A stretch of DNA of 54,539 nt from a virus. Of the stretch, positions 46,471 through 54,141 are shown in pieces (the first letter of the stretch is position 1; each line of letters begins with the position of its first letter). The notes beneath the pieces were generated by a model, which made no database searches, was not told where the DNA came from, and worked only from the letters and a program-made list of their open reading frames with translations. The stretch covers positions 1 to 54,539 of the IMG/VR virus record IMGVR_UViG_3300042368_000323. One strand, given 5' to 3'. The position numbers were made by a program, and so were the translations under genes.

Positions 46471-47105
46471 CACGCAACTCCCTCTACGAGACTGTTACCT
46501 TTGCGTATGTTATCAATCCAAGGGATAACCTGCAAATTTTCTGGGACGTGCAGGCCCGAAACAAGCGCACCTTGCAACGGTATGATGTGGTCAACGTGCC
46601 ACACAAAACCGAACATTTTTGTCCTCAATGCGGCCAGTTTATAAGCCTCTTGGATTACCCAAAGATCGTCACTACTAAGCCATTTTGGTGTCCGCAGAAG
46701 TTTTGCCGCACGCCGCTTAGCTGTATCCGCATTCTTTGCGCCAGGATGTCGTTGGCGGTGCGCAGCAGCATACTCTTTGGCTTTTTCAGGATGCGCAGTC
46801 ATCCACTCCTTAACACGCAAACTCATCTTTTCGCGGTTTTGCTTTTGGTATTGACGGTCTAGTTCCCGCTTTTTAACAACAAACTCTGGGTTTTGCCGTT
46901 GTTTTACATACTGTGTTTTTGTCCATTCCCTGAGTTTTTCAGGGTTATTTTTCCTGCACTTAACCAGTGTCTCTTTAGCACACTGCACGCAAGCGCCGGA
47001 AACCCTACGAAGCCCTTCCAATTCAGGATGTTTTTTGCAGGGCGAGCCGTAACAGGTAGGAAGCCCTTTGGCTATCGCATTTTGTCGTGTTAGGCGTTCG
47101 TTCAT
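46470..47105 (-). CDS. HNH homing endonuclease
   Basis: A 211-residue free-standing HNH endonuclease. N-terminal Cys/His (CYGSPCKKH...CVQCAKE) suggest a zinc finger, the centre is Lys/Arg/Gln-rich helix and the C-terminus carries the HNH core WHVDHIIPLQGALVSGLHVPENLQVIPWIDNIRKGN. Inserted between adaptor and structural genes with four-base and one-base overlaps, AT-rich against neighbours. Confidence 0.88.
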   Translation of the reverse strand: MNERLTRQNAIAKGLPTCYGSPCKKHPELEGLRRVSGACVQCAKETLVKCRKNNPEKLREWTKTQYVKQRQNPEFVVKKRELDRQYQKQNREKMSLRVKEWMTAHPEKAKEYAAAHRQRHPGAKNADTAKRRAAKLLRTPKWLSSDDLWVIQEAYKLAALRTKMFGFVWHVDHIIPLQGALVSGLHVPENLQVIPWIDNIRKGNSLVEGVA

Positions 47106-47755
47106 TTGACGGGGTTCCGTACCTGACCGTTTCTAAACGTATCCCCTCTATTTTTCCCATCACCAAGGTTCTTGAGCAGCAGGAACGACTCATTGAACTG
47201 GTTCTGGTACATCGTCATGATGTCCGCCTCTTCCTTCATGAACCGACCCGCTTCAACCATGACCGCGTTGAACAGCACCGACTCAAAGTTGTCGCCAATC
47301 CATGACGTACCCGCAGTAGCGATGCTCTCGGGGTAGTAGAAGTAGTGCAGCTCCGCCTTGTACCCCGCCACAGGTGTCGGGCCCAGGATGAACGTCAGCT
47401 CGGTCGGCAGGTTGTACACCGGGCCGAAGAGCGCGTAGTAGCGCGGCACGCCCGTCGTCGCCGGGTTCGGGTACGACTCCCGAATGAAGTTGACGTCCTT
47501 GTTCAGCAGGAACGTGTACTCTCCGCCTGCGGCAGGAAACACCGCCATCGAGAAGACCGACAAGAAGTCGTTGGGGGCAGCGAGGTACTGGTTGCCCGCG
47601 CTCAAGTCGCCCGTGACGTTCTTGCGGAGCGCCGGGAGCTGTACGCTGTTGTAGATCTTGTCCTCGGCCAGCCTCGTCAGCGTGGCAAAGTCCGTGTCCG
47701 AGAACGTGTTCTCGACGCTATCCTCAACAGCGGTCTTGAGCTGGGTGTAGTTCAC
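47102..47755 (-). CDS. Phage head-tail adaptor-like protein
   Basis: A 217-residue protein, MNYTQLKTAVEDSVENTFSDTDFATLTRLAEDKIYNSVQLPALRKNVTGDL then PNDFLSVFSMAV and YLLNKDVNFIRESYP. This matches the phage adaptor family that joins portal and tail tube (T7 gp11-like/SU10 adaptor type). ATG 47755 overlaps the preceding stop. Confidence 0.85.
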   Translation of the reverse strand: MNYTQLKTAVEDSVENTFSDTDFATLTRLAEDKIYNSVQLPALRKNVTGDLSAGNQYLAAPNDFLSVFSMAVFPAAGGEYTFLLNKDVNFIRESYPNPATTGVPRYYALFGPVYNLPTELTFILGPTPVAGYKAELHYFYYPESIATAGTSWIGDNFESVLFNAVMVEAGRFMKEEADIMTMYQNQFNESFLLLKNLGDGKNRGDTFRNGQVRNPVK

Positions 47756-47931
47756 GCCATCGGTCCTCGGGCCATGAAGCCCTTGGTCTGAGCCTTGCCA
47801 CCCCGGACCTTGATCCCGGAGGTCTTCACCGGCGGGCAGGGGGCGGTCGACTCAGCACCGACAACAAGGCGCAAGGGAGTGCGCTCAGCGACGCCCACAA
47901 CGGGCGTAGGGACCGGCTTGGCCTTCATCAT
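47752..47931 (-). CDS. Small basic virion-region protein
   Basis: A 59-residue basic protein (MMKAKPVPTPVVGVAERTPLRLVVGAESTAPCPPVKTSGIKVRGGKAQTKGFMARGPMA). AAGGGGTGA precedes ATG 47931. The RGGKAQTKGFMARGP tail resembles basic C-termini of several small genes in this arm. Function unknown. Confidence 0.65.
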   Translation of the reverse strand: MMKAKPVPTPVVGVAERTPLRLVVGAESTAPCPPVKTSGIKVRGGKAQTKGFMARGPMA

Positions 47932-47935
47932 GGGT

Positions 47936-48109
47936 TCACCCCTTCTTGCGCCCGACCGGGCCTTGGTTGCGTGCGCGGGCCATGTTGCGGCCCATATCCT
48001 GCGCCATTTTCGTGGTGACACCGCCCTGGGCGAGCTTCGCGCCGGGGCCGTGCGCCACACCAGCGGGCTTCTTGGCATGCGCCCGGAGGGCCTTCATCGC
48101 GTCTTTCAT
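47936..48109 (-). CDS. Small basic protein (57 aa)
   Basis: A 57-residue Lys/Arg/Ala-rich protein (MKDAMKALRAHAKKPAGVAHGPGAKLAQGGVTTKMAQDMGRN...). AAGGAG precedes ATG 48109. Likely a virion-associated DNA-binding or scaffold-like peptide; no family known. Confidence 0.65.
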   Translation of the reverse strand: MKDAMKALRAHAKKPAGVAHGPGAKLAQGGVTTKMAQDMGRNMARARNQGPVGRKKG

Positions 48110-48144
48110 CTTGAACTCCTTCGGGCTGCGCCCGCTTGAATGAT

Positions 48145-48160
48145 ACCGCTGACCAGCGGT
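48145..48160 (-). other. Intergenic hairpin
   Basis: ACCGCTG-gt-CAGCGGT on the minus strand is a perfect 7-bp stem directly after the glycine-rich gene, with CGGGC-gca-GCCCG (48122-48134) beyond it. No U-run. Similar to the early-region hairpins. Confidence 0.5.
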
Positions 48161-49264
48161 TTAGGGAACTGGGAGGTAGTTGATGCGGACTGCTCCGCCG
48201 CCACCGCTACCCGAATTTGCAACAACACCGCCTGCGCCGACAACAACAGGATACGTAGTTCCGGGGGTGACTGTCAGGAATGTCCAGCGAAGTCCACCAC
48301 CGCCGCCACCGCCACCAGCCGACGCTGATAAACCAGAACCGCCACCACCACCGCCGTACAACGCCCCGTTCTGACCTACAGAGGTTTCTCCGCCAGAACC
48401 CCCTCCGCCGAATCCGCCCCCTGTGCCGTTTGCGCCCTGCCCACTCAGACCTACGCCACCGCCACCAACTCCGTATGAAAGAAACGCGCCGCCGCCGCCC
48501 GCGCCGCCGCCAGTCCCTGCAACTCCGCCAAGACCAAGATAGCTGCCGCCATTTCCACCGTTACCTGCGTACCCGCCCGCCCCGCCACCGCCGCCAGAAA
48601 AAATACTTACCCTGTTACTGCCTGCACCGCCGTTACCGCCAAAGACAGTTGCGCTTAACGTAGTGCCCGTCCCTCCTGCACCGCCGCCAGTACTTGCCCC
48701 CGCGCCGCCGCCACCCGCAAAAAACGTGTCAAAACTAGACGCAACTCCCGGATTTCCAGTACCCGCAACAGGTCCGCCACTTCCTCCGCCGCCAACACAC
48801 AAGACATACACCTGCGTGACACCTACCGGAGCCGTCCAAGCGTACGTACCGGGCGTGGTAAAGAGTACGGAAGTCCACGGCGCAAAAGTCACCTGACCAA
48901 CCTGTCCTACACCAACAAGCGTATTCGGTGTCAACGGATCAGTGAAGTCTCTCGCACCGCCAATCGGAGCCCAACCCCACTGGATGACCAGCATCCCTTC
49001 GCTGACGTTGTTCAACGCGTTGACACCGGACTGGAACCAAGTGTTGGTGTCCGGACGGGGGTTGCGAATAGCCTGCGGGTCTGCAATCGGGTACATACCC
49101 AACTGCAACTGCGGCTGATCCGGCGTCCAGCACTGCGGACAAGCTTTGATCTGTGTCTCTTTCGTCTTGACGACGAGGTTCTTCAGTCGCTTCAGGTCAA
49201 AGCGAAAGCCACAGACGTCGCAAAAGCCGAACGCCTTTCTTCCGTTTGCGAAGCGGTTAGACAT
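48161..49264 (-). CDS. Glycine-rich virion protein with zinc ribbon
   Basis: A 367-residue protein. The N-terminus has a zinc ribbon (CDVCGFRFDLKRL...ACPQC), then a short beta domain, then about 200 residues of Gly-rich repeats (GGGGAGASTGGGAGGTGTT, GGGGGGLRWTFLTVTPGTTYPVVVGAGG). Similar Gly-rich domains form polyglycine-II-type fibres in phage receptor-binding proteins. Possibly a tail or neck fibre. No close match recognised. Confidence 0.75.
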   Translation of the reverse strand: MSNRFANGRKAFGFCDVCGFRFDLKRLKNLVVKTKETQIKACPQCWTPDQPQLQLGMYPIADPQAIRNPRPDTNTWFQSGVNALNNVSEGMLVIQWGWAPIGGARDFTDPLTPNTLVGVGQVGQVTFAPWTSVLFTTPGTYAWTAPVGVTQVYVLCVGGGGSGGPVAGTGNPGVASSFDTFFAGGGGAGASTGGGAGGTGTTLSATVFGGNGGAGSNRVSIFSGGGGGAGGYAGNGGNGGSYLGLGGVAGTGGGAGGGGAFLSYGVGGGGVGLSGQGANGTGGGFGGGGSGGETSVGQNGALYGGGGGGSGLSASAGGGGGGGGLRWTFLTVTPGTTYPVVVGAGGVVANSGSGGGGAVRINYLPVP

Positions 49265-49270
49265 GACAAC

Positions 49271-50011
49271 TCAGGAAATGAATTGTTGCCTTGGGACGAA
49301 CCGCACTGCTGCCTTCTCGCGGTCCTCTGAACTGGCGCGGTCCCAATCAGCGTCGTACTGCTCCTTAAGGACAGGGAGACGGTCGATAGCACCGGGGATC
49401 TTGAGGCCCAAGTAGTACGCCAAACCAGAGACCAAACACGGGAGGAAGCGGAAGGGGATGTCCTGCGTGTAACCGCCGCCTGCACCAGCGTCTTGGACCC
49501 TTCGCAAGTACCAGTAGACGAACTGGTAGACGCCGGTCTGGTCCGGAGTGGGCCACACGGTGATGCTCGGTGAAGCCGTTGCCCCCGGCGAGTAGCTGCT
49601 GCCCGCAGGGTACGTCGCATTGGAGTTCCGGTTCACCAGTACCTGAATGGGCCGCGCCTGCTGGAGCTTGTTGGGGATGGACGAGTAGGTAGAGATCGAA
49701 ATGCGCGTGATGGTCAGGTCAGCCTGCGTACTGACGTTGCCTGCACCGGTCCTGATGACGTGTTCGAGGAGGTCGACGGTGTCAGAGGGCAATGGGTAGG
49801 TGTTGACGCCTTGGGTCAGGTTGATGACCGCTTGGTTGAACGTCCACATGTTCACACCACGGTTCGCCCAGTCTGCGAACAGCAGGTTCAGCGATCTCCG
49901 CGCCGTGCGCAAGTCATAACCCGTGCGCAGCTCAGCACCACAGCGCTCGAAGGCTTCCTCGACCGCTTCGTTGAGGTCAAGGTTGAATGTTGTGGTGCCG
50001 GAGGTAGTCAC
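49271..50011 (-). CDS. Head-tail connector/tubular A-like protein
   Basis: A 246-residue protein, FNLDLNEAVEEAFERCGAELRTGYDLRTARRSLNLLFADWANRGVNMWTF, followed by LPSDTVDLLEHVIR and VWPTPDQTGVYQFVYWYLRRVQD. This pattern is typical of podovirus-like head-tail connector (tail tubular A-like) proteins. ATG 50011 overlaps the preceding gene. With the 47102 adaptor and 33773 tube protein it forms the neck and tail. Confidence 0.75.
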   Translation of the reverse strand: MTTSGTTTFNLDLNEAVEEAFERCGAELRTGYDLRTARRSLNLLFADWANRGVNMWTFNQAVINLTQGVNTYPLPSDTVDLLEHVIRTGAGNVSTQADLTITRISISTYSSIPNKLQQARPIQVLVNRNSNATYPAGSSYSPGATASPSITVWPTPDQTGVYQFVYWYLRRVQDAGAGGGYTQDIPFRFLPCLVSGLAYYLGLKIPGAIDRLPVLKEQYDADWDRASSEDREKAAVRFVPRQQFIS

Positions 50012-50187
50012 TTCTTGAACCCTTTCAGCGTCTGCGCCAGACGCGCACGCTGACCCATCTTACCGGGAGCCTTGGCGGCTGCGGCGAGTTTCTTGGCTGG
50101 GATGGGCTTGTCGCCCTTGACACCAAGGGATTTGCGCAAAGAACCCGGGGACTTTATGGCTCCTGCGATCCAATTCTTCGCCATCAT
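50008..50187 (-). CDS. Small basic virion-region protein
   Basis: A 59-residue basic protein (AKNWIAGAIKSPGSLRKSLGVKGDKPIPAKKLAAAAKAPGKMGQRARLAQTLKGFKK). Start ATG 50187 or 50184 (adjacent Met codons) after the preceding stop. The motif GSLRxSLGVKxGxxIPAKKLAxAAKxxGxxGQRARLAxTL is common to phage genes near the capsid. Function unknown. Confidence 0.75.
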   Translation of the reverse strand: MMAKNWIAGAIKSPGSLRKSLGVKGDKPIPAKKLAAAAKAPGKMGQRARLAQTLKGFKK

Positions 50188-50420
50188 GCACTCCGTTTCT
50201 TCCCCGAAGGACTCACCGGCCAAGACTGCCTAGCAGGGCCCGTTTTGCGCTGTGCCATCGTCTTGCGCTGGGCAGTGGAGAGCTTGCTCGCGGCTTTGGC
50301 AGGGCGGCATGCGGGATAGGCGCGGGAGGACTTCTCCTCCCCTGAGCGACCGCAGGCCTTGCCCGTCTTCACGTCGACCCACTTCTCGCCAAACCACTTG
50401 CCGAGTCCGCCCTTAGCCAC
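50184..50420 (-). CDS. Small basic virion-region protein
   Basis: A 78-residue protein (MAKGGLGKWFGEKWVDVKTGKACGRSGEEKSSRAYPACRPAKAASKLSTAQRKTMAQRK). Two Cys and a Lys/Arg-rich C-terminus. The pattern GLGKWFxEKWVDVxTGxxCGR..RAYPxCRP is recurrent in phage genomes near capsid genes. Function unknown. Confidence 0.75.
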   Translation of the reverse strand: MAKGGLGKWFGEKWVDVKTGKACGRSGEEKSSRAYPACRPAKAASKLSTAQRKTMAQRKTGPARQSWPVSPSGKKRSA

Positions 50421-50667
50421 GCTTCACCCGGTTGTCAGCACCGCCCCAAGACCCACCGCGCTTCTTGTACTCCTTCGCGGCCCACGCGTTGGCGTAGGCG
50501 CTCGGGTACACGTCGAACTTGCTTTTGGCCTCAGACTTGACCTGAGACCACAAAGAGGCATTCTTGGGAGTTGATTTCGTCTCGCCGCCCTTGGCGTATC
50601 CCGGGGCCGAAGCCCGGGACTTGATCAACTCGGGGCGGATACATCCCATGCCACGGGACGCGCGCAT
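50413..50667 (-). CDS. Small basic protein, DUF5872-like
   Basis: An 84-residue protein with KFDVYPSAYANAWAAKEYKKRGGSW, closely resembling the DUF5872-type segment of phage capsid-region proteins. ATG 50667 shares its A with the preceding TGA; the longer frame from 50703 overlaps the upstream gene. Function unknown. Confidence 0.75.
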   Translation of the reverse strand: MRASRGMGCIRPELIKSRASAPGYAKGGETKSTPKNASLWSQVKSEAKSKFDVYPSAYANAWAAKEYKKRGGSWGGADNRVKRG

Positions 50668-51380
50668 CAGACGTACCTTGCCTTCTTGCCGCGAGTCTCG
50701 CACCCGCCACCCTTGGTCATGCCGCCCTTCTTGAAGCCCATCTCGGCACCGCGCTCCATGACGTCACGGGCGTAGTCTTCCGTGGCTTTGCGGCCCTCGC
50801 GCATCTGCGCCTGACGCTTGATGATTTCGTCACGGGGCTTCGGTGCCCGAGTCGGTTGGGGAGGCGTCGTCTTGGATGGCTCACGGGTATACCCCGTGTC
50901 CTTCGACGCCTGCCGAGCCTGCGGGCGCGAGAACGCCGCAGCGGCGTCGTCCAGCTTGGTAGTCACCGGACGTCCAACACGCGATTCAACACGAGGAGCC
51001 GCCTTCGACGCTGCGCTCTTGGCTGCGCCCGCCAGCTTGGAGGCTGCACCTACCCCAGGCATTGCGCCCAGCGCGGCCAAAGTACGACCCTTGGCACGTT
51101 CACGTTCTTCCTCGTTGCTCGCCACGCGCTCACCACGTGCTGCACGATCCTTCATTCGCTCCAGCATAGGAGTAGGGTCCGGCATAGACTTGCGGCGTGG
51201 TCCCGCAGGGGCGGCAGACGCCGGAGCCTTGCCCGTCTTGTCCGCGTTCAACAGATCCCGCAGAGTCTTGTCTGCGCCGTACTTGCGCTTGAAGTCCGCA
51301 AGTTCCTCGCGGCTGACCTTGGCACGCCCTTGGGCGTCTTCGCCACGGTCTTTGACCGGGCCGGTGTAGGTGGTACGCAT
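50667..51380 (-). CDS. Hypothetical virion-region protein with KGG tail
   Basis: A 237-residue very basic, low-complexity protein rich in Ala, Arg, Lys, Pro. The C-terminus GFKKGGMTKGGGCETRGKKARYV carries the KGG/Cys tail also seen in its neighbours. Long helical, unstructured-looking middle. Possibly a nucleoid-like packaging or internal protein. Confidence 0.65.
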   Translation of the reverse strand: MRTTYTGPVKDRGEDAQGRAKVSREELADFKRKYGADKTLRDLLNADKTGKAPASAAPAGPRRKSMPDPTPMLERMKDRAARGERVASNEEERERAKGRTLAALGAMPGVGAASKLAGAAKSAASKAAPRVESRVGRPVTTKLDDAAAAFSRPQARQASKDTGYTREPSKTTPPQPTRAPKPRDEIIKRQAQMREGRKATEDYARDVMERGAEMGFKKGGMTKGGGCETRGKKARYV

Positions 51381-51387
51381 CTCTACC

Positions 51388-51519
51388 TCACTTGCAGCTA
51401 CCGCCGCCCATCATCTTCTTGGGTTTGGCTTTGCCGTCCTTCTTCATGAAGAACGGAAGTTCCTTCTTGCCTTTCGCCTTGGGGGGCATCTTGGCGGACA
51501 TCGGGGGCTTCTTCATCAT
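51388..51519 (-). CDS. 43-aa Lys/Met-rich peptide
   Basis: MMKKPPMSAKMPPKAKGKKELPFFMKKDGKAKPKKMMGGGSCK. GGAAGG precedes ATG 51519, one base after the stop of the previous gene. Lys-rich with a Gly-Gly-Gly-Ser-Cys tail that echoes the neighbouring KGG proteins. Confidence 0.6.
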   Translation of the reverse strand: MMKKPPMSAKMPPKAKGKKELPFFMKKDGKAKPKKMMGGGSCK

Positions 51520-51520
51520 C

Positions 51521-51718
51521 TCACACCTTCCTTCCTCTGGTAGGGCCCTTGGTTATGCAACCGTCGGCCCGAGTCACACCGCCGTTGGTGTACTTCTTGG
51601 GAGCAGGTTTGCGCTTGCTGGGCGGGGGTGGCGCAGGGGGCTGCGGTGGGGTCGGCTTGCCGTCCTTGTAGTCCGGGTCAGGGACCATCTGCCATCCAGA
51701 TCCGCTTTTCGTTGCCAT
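51521..51718 (-). CDS. Small Pro-rich protein
   Basis: A 65-residue protein with a Pro-rich centre (PTPPQPPAPPPPSKRKP) and a tail NGGVTRADGCITKGPTRGRKV typical of a phage-family C-terminus (RADGCxxKGxTRGR). Function unknown. Confidence 0.7.
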   Translation of the reverse strand: MATKSGSGWQMVPDPDYKDGKPTPPQPPAPPPPSKRKPAPKKYTNGGVTRADGCITKGPTRGRKV

Positions 51719-51736
51719 CTTGAACTCCAGTGAGGG

Positions 51737-51982
51737 TCAGCCCGGGTTGGGGCGGTTCTTGAGATTGTCGATCTTGACTTCGAGCCTGTCAAAGCGTTCG
51801 AGCAACTCTTTCATGTCCTGACGAAACTCTGCGCGGGTGAGATGGTCCCGGGCAACTTCCTCGCGTGTCCTGTTCAACAGGATGCTCAAGCGGTCAAGTT
51901 CACGGAACTTAGCGGCCATGAAGAACGCCACCACGCCCAATAGCACCGTCAGGAGGGTGTTCCATAGGAGCGTCGCATCCAT
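51737..51982 (-). CDS. Small membrane protein with coiled coil
   Basis: An 81-residue protein with one N-terminal membrane helix (LLWNTLLTVLLGVVAFFMAAKF) and a cytoplasmic coiled coil (REEVARDHLTRAEFRQDMKELLERFDRLEVKIDNL). ATG 51982 follows GGAAG. This layout resembles phage holin-like or virion-associated membrane proteins. It lies far from the lysis cassette. Confidence 0.7.
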   Translation of the reverse strand: MDATLLWNTLLTVLLGVVAFFMAAKFRELDRLSILLNRTREEVARDHLTRAEFRQDMKELLERFDRLEVKIDNLKNRPNPG

Positions 51983-51983
51983 T

Positions 51984-52238
51984 TCAGCACTTCCATGCAC
52001 GCAAGGATTTGTTGATACGGGAGTTTGGGTCTTTTGCCGTTTTGGAGCTTGTCAGCTTCGCCTTCATGCCTTTCATCCGGGCACAAAAGGAGTCACGACG
52101 AGGCCCGCCTTCAGGCTGCGGGGCCTTCAACCCCGGCTTGCCCGGGTTGGCTGCGTTGTAGCTGGCGCGGCCTTTGGCGTTGAGACCCCCGGCTTCAGAC
52201 TTGCCTTCCTTACGCGTCCACGCAGGTGTCTTAGCCAT
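51984..52238 (-). CDS. Small basic protein, DUF6321-like
   Basis: An 84-residue protein, MAKTPAWTRKEGKSEAGGLNAKGRASYNAANPGKPGLKAPQPEGGPRRDSFCARMKGMKAKLTSSKTAKDPNSRINKSLRAWKC. The pattern W-x-RKEGKxxxGGLNxxGR...SFCARMxGM...NKSLRxWxC is a common phage family (DUF6321-like; by recall). Basic, probably nucleic-acid binding. Function unknown. Confidence 0.78.
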   Translation of the reverse strand: MAKTPAWTRKEGKSEAGGLNAKGRASYNAANPGKPGLKAPQPEGGPRRDSFCARMKGMKAKLTSSKTAKDPNSRINKSLRAWKC

Positions 52239-52512
52239 AGAAAATGGTGACTTTGGCCGCAGTAGGCAGCGTCACATAAACGCCGTTTTCAAACAGAATC
52301 CCCTCTCCGGGGATCAAGTTGGCAAAGGGGTTGTTGGTGTTTGCGGGGACATTGAAGCGCAAACGCTCAAGCCCCGTAGCGGTGCCATCGGTGAAGATGA
52401 TGTCACCGGCTGTACCACCAGAAAGGCACTGGTAGCCTTTCAGCCGCACCCGCCCCGAAACAAGGGAGCCCGTAGCTTCTAGGTGCGCTGATTTGACGTC
52501 AGTCTGCATCAT
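52231..52512 (-). CDS. Putative small structural protein
   Basis: A 93-residue beta-rich protein (MMQTDVKSAHLEATGSLVSGRVRLKGYQCLSGGTAGDIIFTDG). ATG 52512 with GGAG upstream is preferred over TTG 52524. Similar small proteins lie after phage capsid genes and may decorate heads or plug the neck. A GCCCC/GGGGC hairpin lies between it and the 52555 gene. Confidence 0.7.
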   Translation of the reverse strand: MMQTDVKSAHLEATGSLVSGRVRLKGYQCLSGGTAGDIIFTDGTATGLERLRFNVPANTNNPFANLIPGEGILFENGVYVTLPTAAKVTIFYG

Positions 52513-52554
52513 GGTGAACTCCAATAGGAGAACGCCCCCGGAGGGGCGTCAACG

Positions 52555-53055
52555 TCAGTCTTGGAAGGCGGTCGGGTTCACTGAACCATCAGGCTGACGC
52601 TGGACGTAGCTCACCGTGACGACAATCTGTCCCGACGTGGCGTTGCCCGTCGTCGCCGTGAACGTGGCTTGAAGCATGACATCAGAGGTGCCGATGTTGT
52701 CGCAGTCGTCCACTTGAAGCCCCGCGTCGACCGTAGCCTGAGCCGCACGGCCCTTGGTCGTTGCCAGATTCACCGACTCCAGATACTGGTTGTCGTCCGA
52801 CGCATTGCCCACAATCATCGCAACCTGCGAGATGGAGTTGCCCGCCAGCGCCACGGTCTTGTCGGCGATGATCGAGACGATCTTCGACCCCGCAGGCAGC
52901 GTGAACAAATTCTGAGCCGGAGCCGCAGAAGTCAACGCCACACCCGACATGTTGATGGTAGCGGACTGCGTAAGCAGCACCAGACCCGTATTGCGGCCAG
53001 GGTTGTAGCGCTGGGTGCCCGAGCGGAGCGGGCCGGAGAAGGTTGAGAAGCTCAT
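52555..53055 (-). CDS. Putative head-associated structural protein
   Basis: A 166-residue beta-rich protein (MSFSTFSGPLRSGTQRYNPGRNTGLVLLTQSATI). It follows the capsid gene and its terminator, and GAGGAAAAGCC precedes ATG 53055. Resembles minor capsid or decoration-type proteins. Function not recognised. Confidence 0.7.
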   Translation of the reverse strand: MSFSTFSGPLRSGTQRYNPGRNTGLVLLTQSATINMSGVALTSAAPAQNLFTLPAGSKIVSIIADKTVALAGNSISQVAMIVGNASDDNQYLESVNLATTKGRAAQATVDAGLQVDDCDNIGTSDVMLQATFTATTGNATSGQIVVTVSYVQRQPDGSVNPTAFQD

Positions 53056-53171
53056 GGCTTTTCCTCAGTTGTGCCTACCGTCGTGAGGGGCGTCTGCCGG
53101 GACAGTCGATAGGCCGGTCATGGTGCCCGGGGGCCCTTGCGGGCGTAGCCCGAGCCTAGCACACTTGGCCC

Positions 53172-53199
53172 AAAAAGAAAAGGCCCCCGAAGGGGCCTT
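53172..53199 (-). terminator. Strong terminator after the capsid gene
   Basis: On the minus strand AAGGCCCC-ttcg-GGGGCCTT-type hairpin (perfect stem, UUCG-like loop) is followed by TTCTTTTT. Placement directly after the major capsid gene suggests that much transcription ends here, giving high capsid expression with readthrough to downstream genes. Confidence 0.88.
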
Positions 53200-53217
53200 G
53201 GATCACGCCGGAGCCGC

Positions 53218-54129
53218 TCAGCTCGCGCCGGGGGAGCCGTACACGCCCAGCGGGTCAGACCAGCCGAACGAGTAACGCTCGCGGGCCTTGTAGCGGTTGT
53301 TCCCCGTGTCGAAGTCAGCGTCCATCGAGGTGGACATCGGGACGCGCACGAAGTGCTTCAGGCCGTTCGGAACGTCAGTGGTCAGGAACCACGCGTTCGG
53401 GTCGGTCAAGAAGTGGTTGACGGTGTACCCTTCCGGGATCGAGCCGTTGTTCTTCAGCGCGTTGATGTCGTTGTCGGTGGTGCCGACGCGGAGGTTGGTC
53501 TCCAGCAGGCGGGTTGCGACGAACATCAGGGCCGGGGGGATGATCAGCTTCCGGGGCTTGGCAGCGATCAAGAGGCCCTTCTCATCCGTCCACGCAGCGA
53601 TCTGGATCACTGCGTTCTCCAACGCGGTCTCGTTCAGGTCCGTAGCCACCGAAGGACGGTTGCTGTTGGTACCCCCGGAGACCAGCGGGTGGGCAGTGCT
53701 GAACAGCGAGACACCATCACCGCCCGGGAAGGCAGCGTTGAAGCCGTTGTTCAGGATGTTCGCGGCCTTGACCTGCTTGCTGTAGGCCATAGCCCGAGCC
53801 AGCGACTTGGTGTAGCGCGTGCTCAGACTGTCGTACAGGTTGTCTTCCATCGCCTCTTCGGTGATGGAGAAGCCCATAGCGATGGTCTCGTGGTTGTAAC
53901 GAGCGGTCCAGGCTTCCTGCGCGTTGTCATACGCAATGGCCTGACCTTCGTACTTCACCGGAGCGGCAGAGAAACCAGCGAGCTTGGTCTCCTCTTCGAA
54001 CGAGCGGTCGGAGGTCTCCGTTTCGTAGATCTCCTTGTGCTCCTCGGCGTAGCGCTTGTACTCCATGCCGAACAAGGCGTTCAGGCCGGGGAGAAGCTCC
54101 TTGAGGAGCTGTGCACGAGAAATTGCCAT
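53218..54129 (-). CDS. Major capsid protein
   Basis: A 303-residue capsid protein of HK97-like fold. ISRAQLLKELLPGLNALFGMEYKRYAEEHKEIYETETSDRSFEEETKLAGF at the start, an extended central domain and DADFDTGNNRYKARERYSFGWSDPLGVYGSPGAS at the end match the Mu-gpT-like/phage major head proteins. ATG 54129 is 13 nt after the upstream gene. Terminator follows. High expression expected. Confidence 0.88.
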   Translation of the reverse strand: MAISRAQLLKELLPGLNALFGMEYKRYAEEHKEIYETETSDRSFEEETKLAGFSAAPVKYEGQAIAYDNAQEAWTARYNHETIAMGFSITEEAMEDNLYDSLSTRYTKSLARAMAYSKQVKAANILNNGFNAAFPGGDGVSLFSTAHPLVSGGTNSNRPSVATDLNETALENAVIQIAAWTDEKGLLIAAKPRKLIIPPALMFVATRLLETNLRVGTTDNDINALKNNGSIPEGYTVNHFLTDPNAWFLTTDVPNGLKHFVRVPMSTSMDADFDTGNNRYKARERYSFGWSDPLGVYGSPGAS

Positions 54130-54141
54130 GATTCAGACTCC

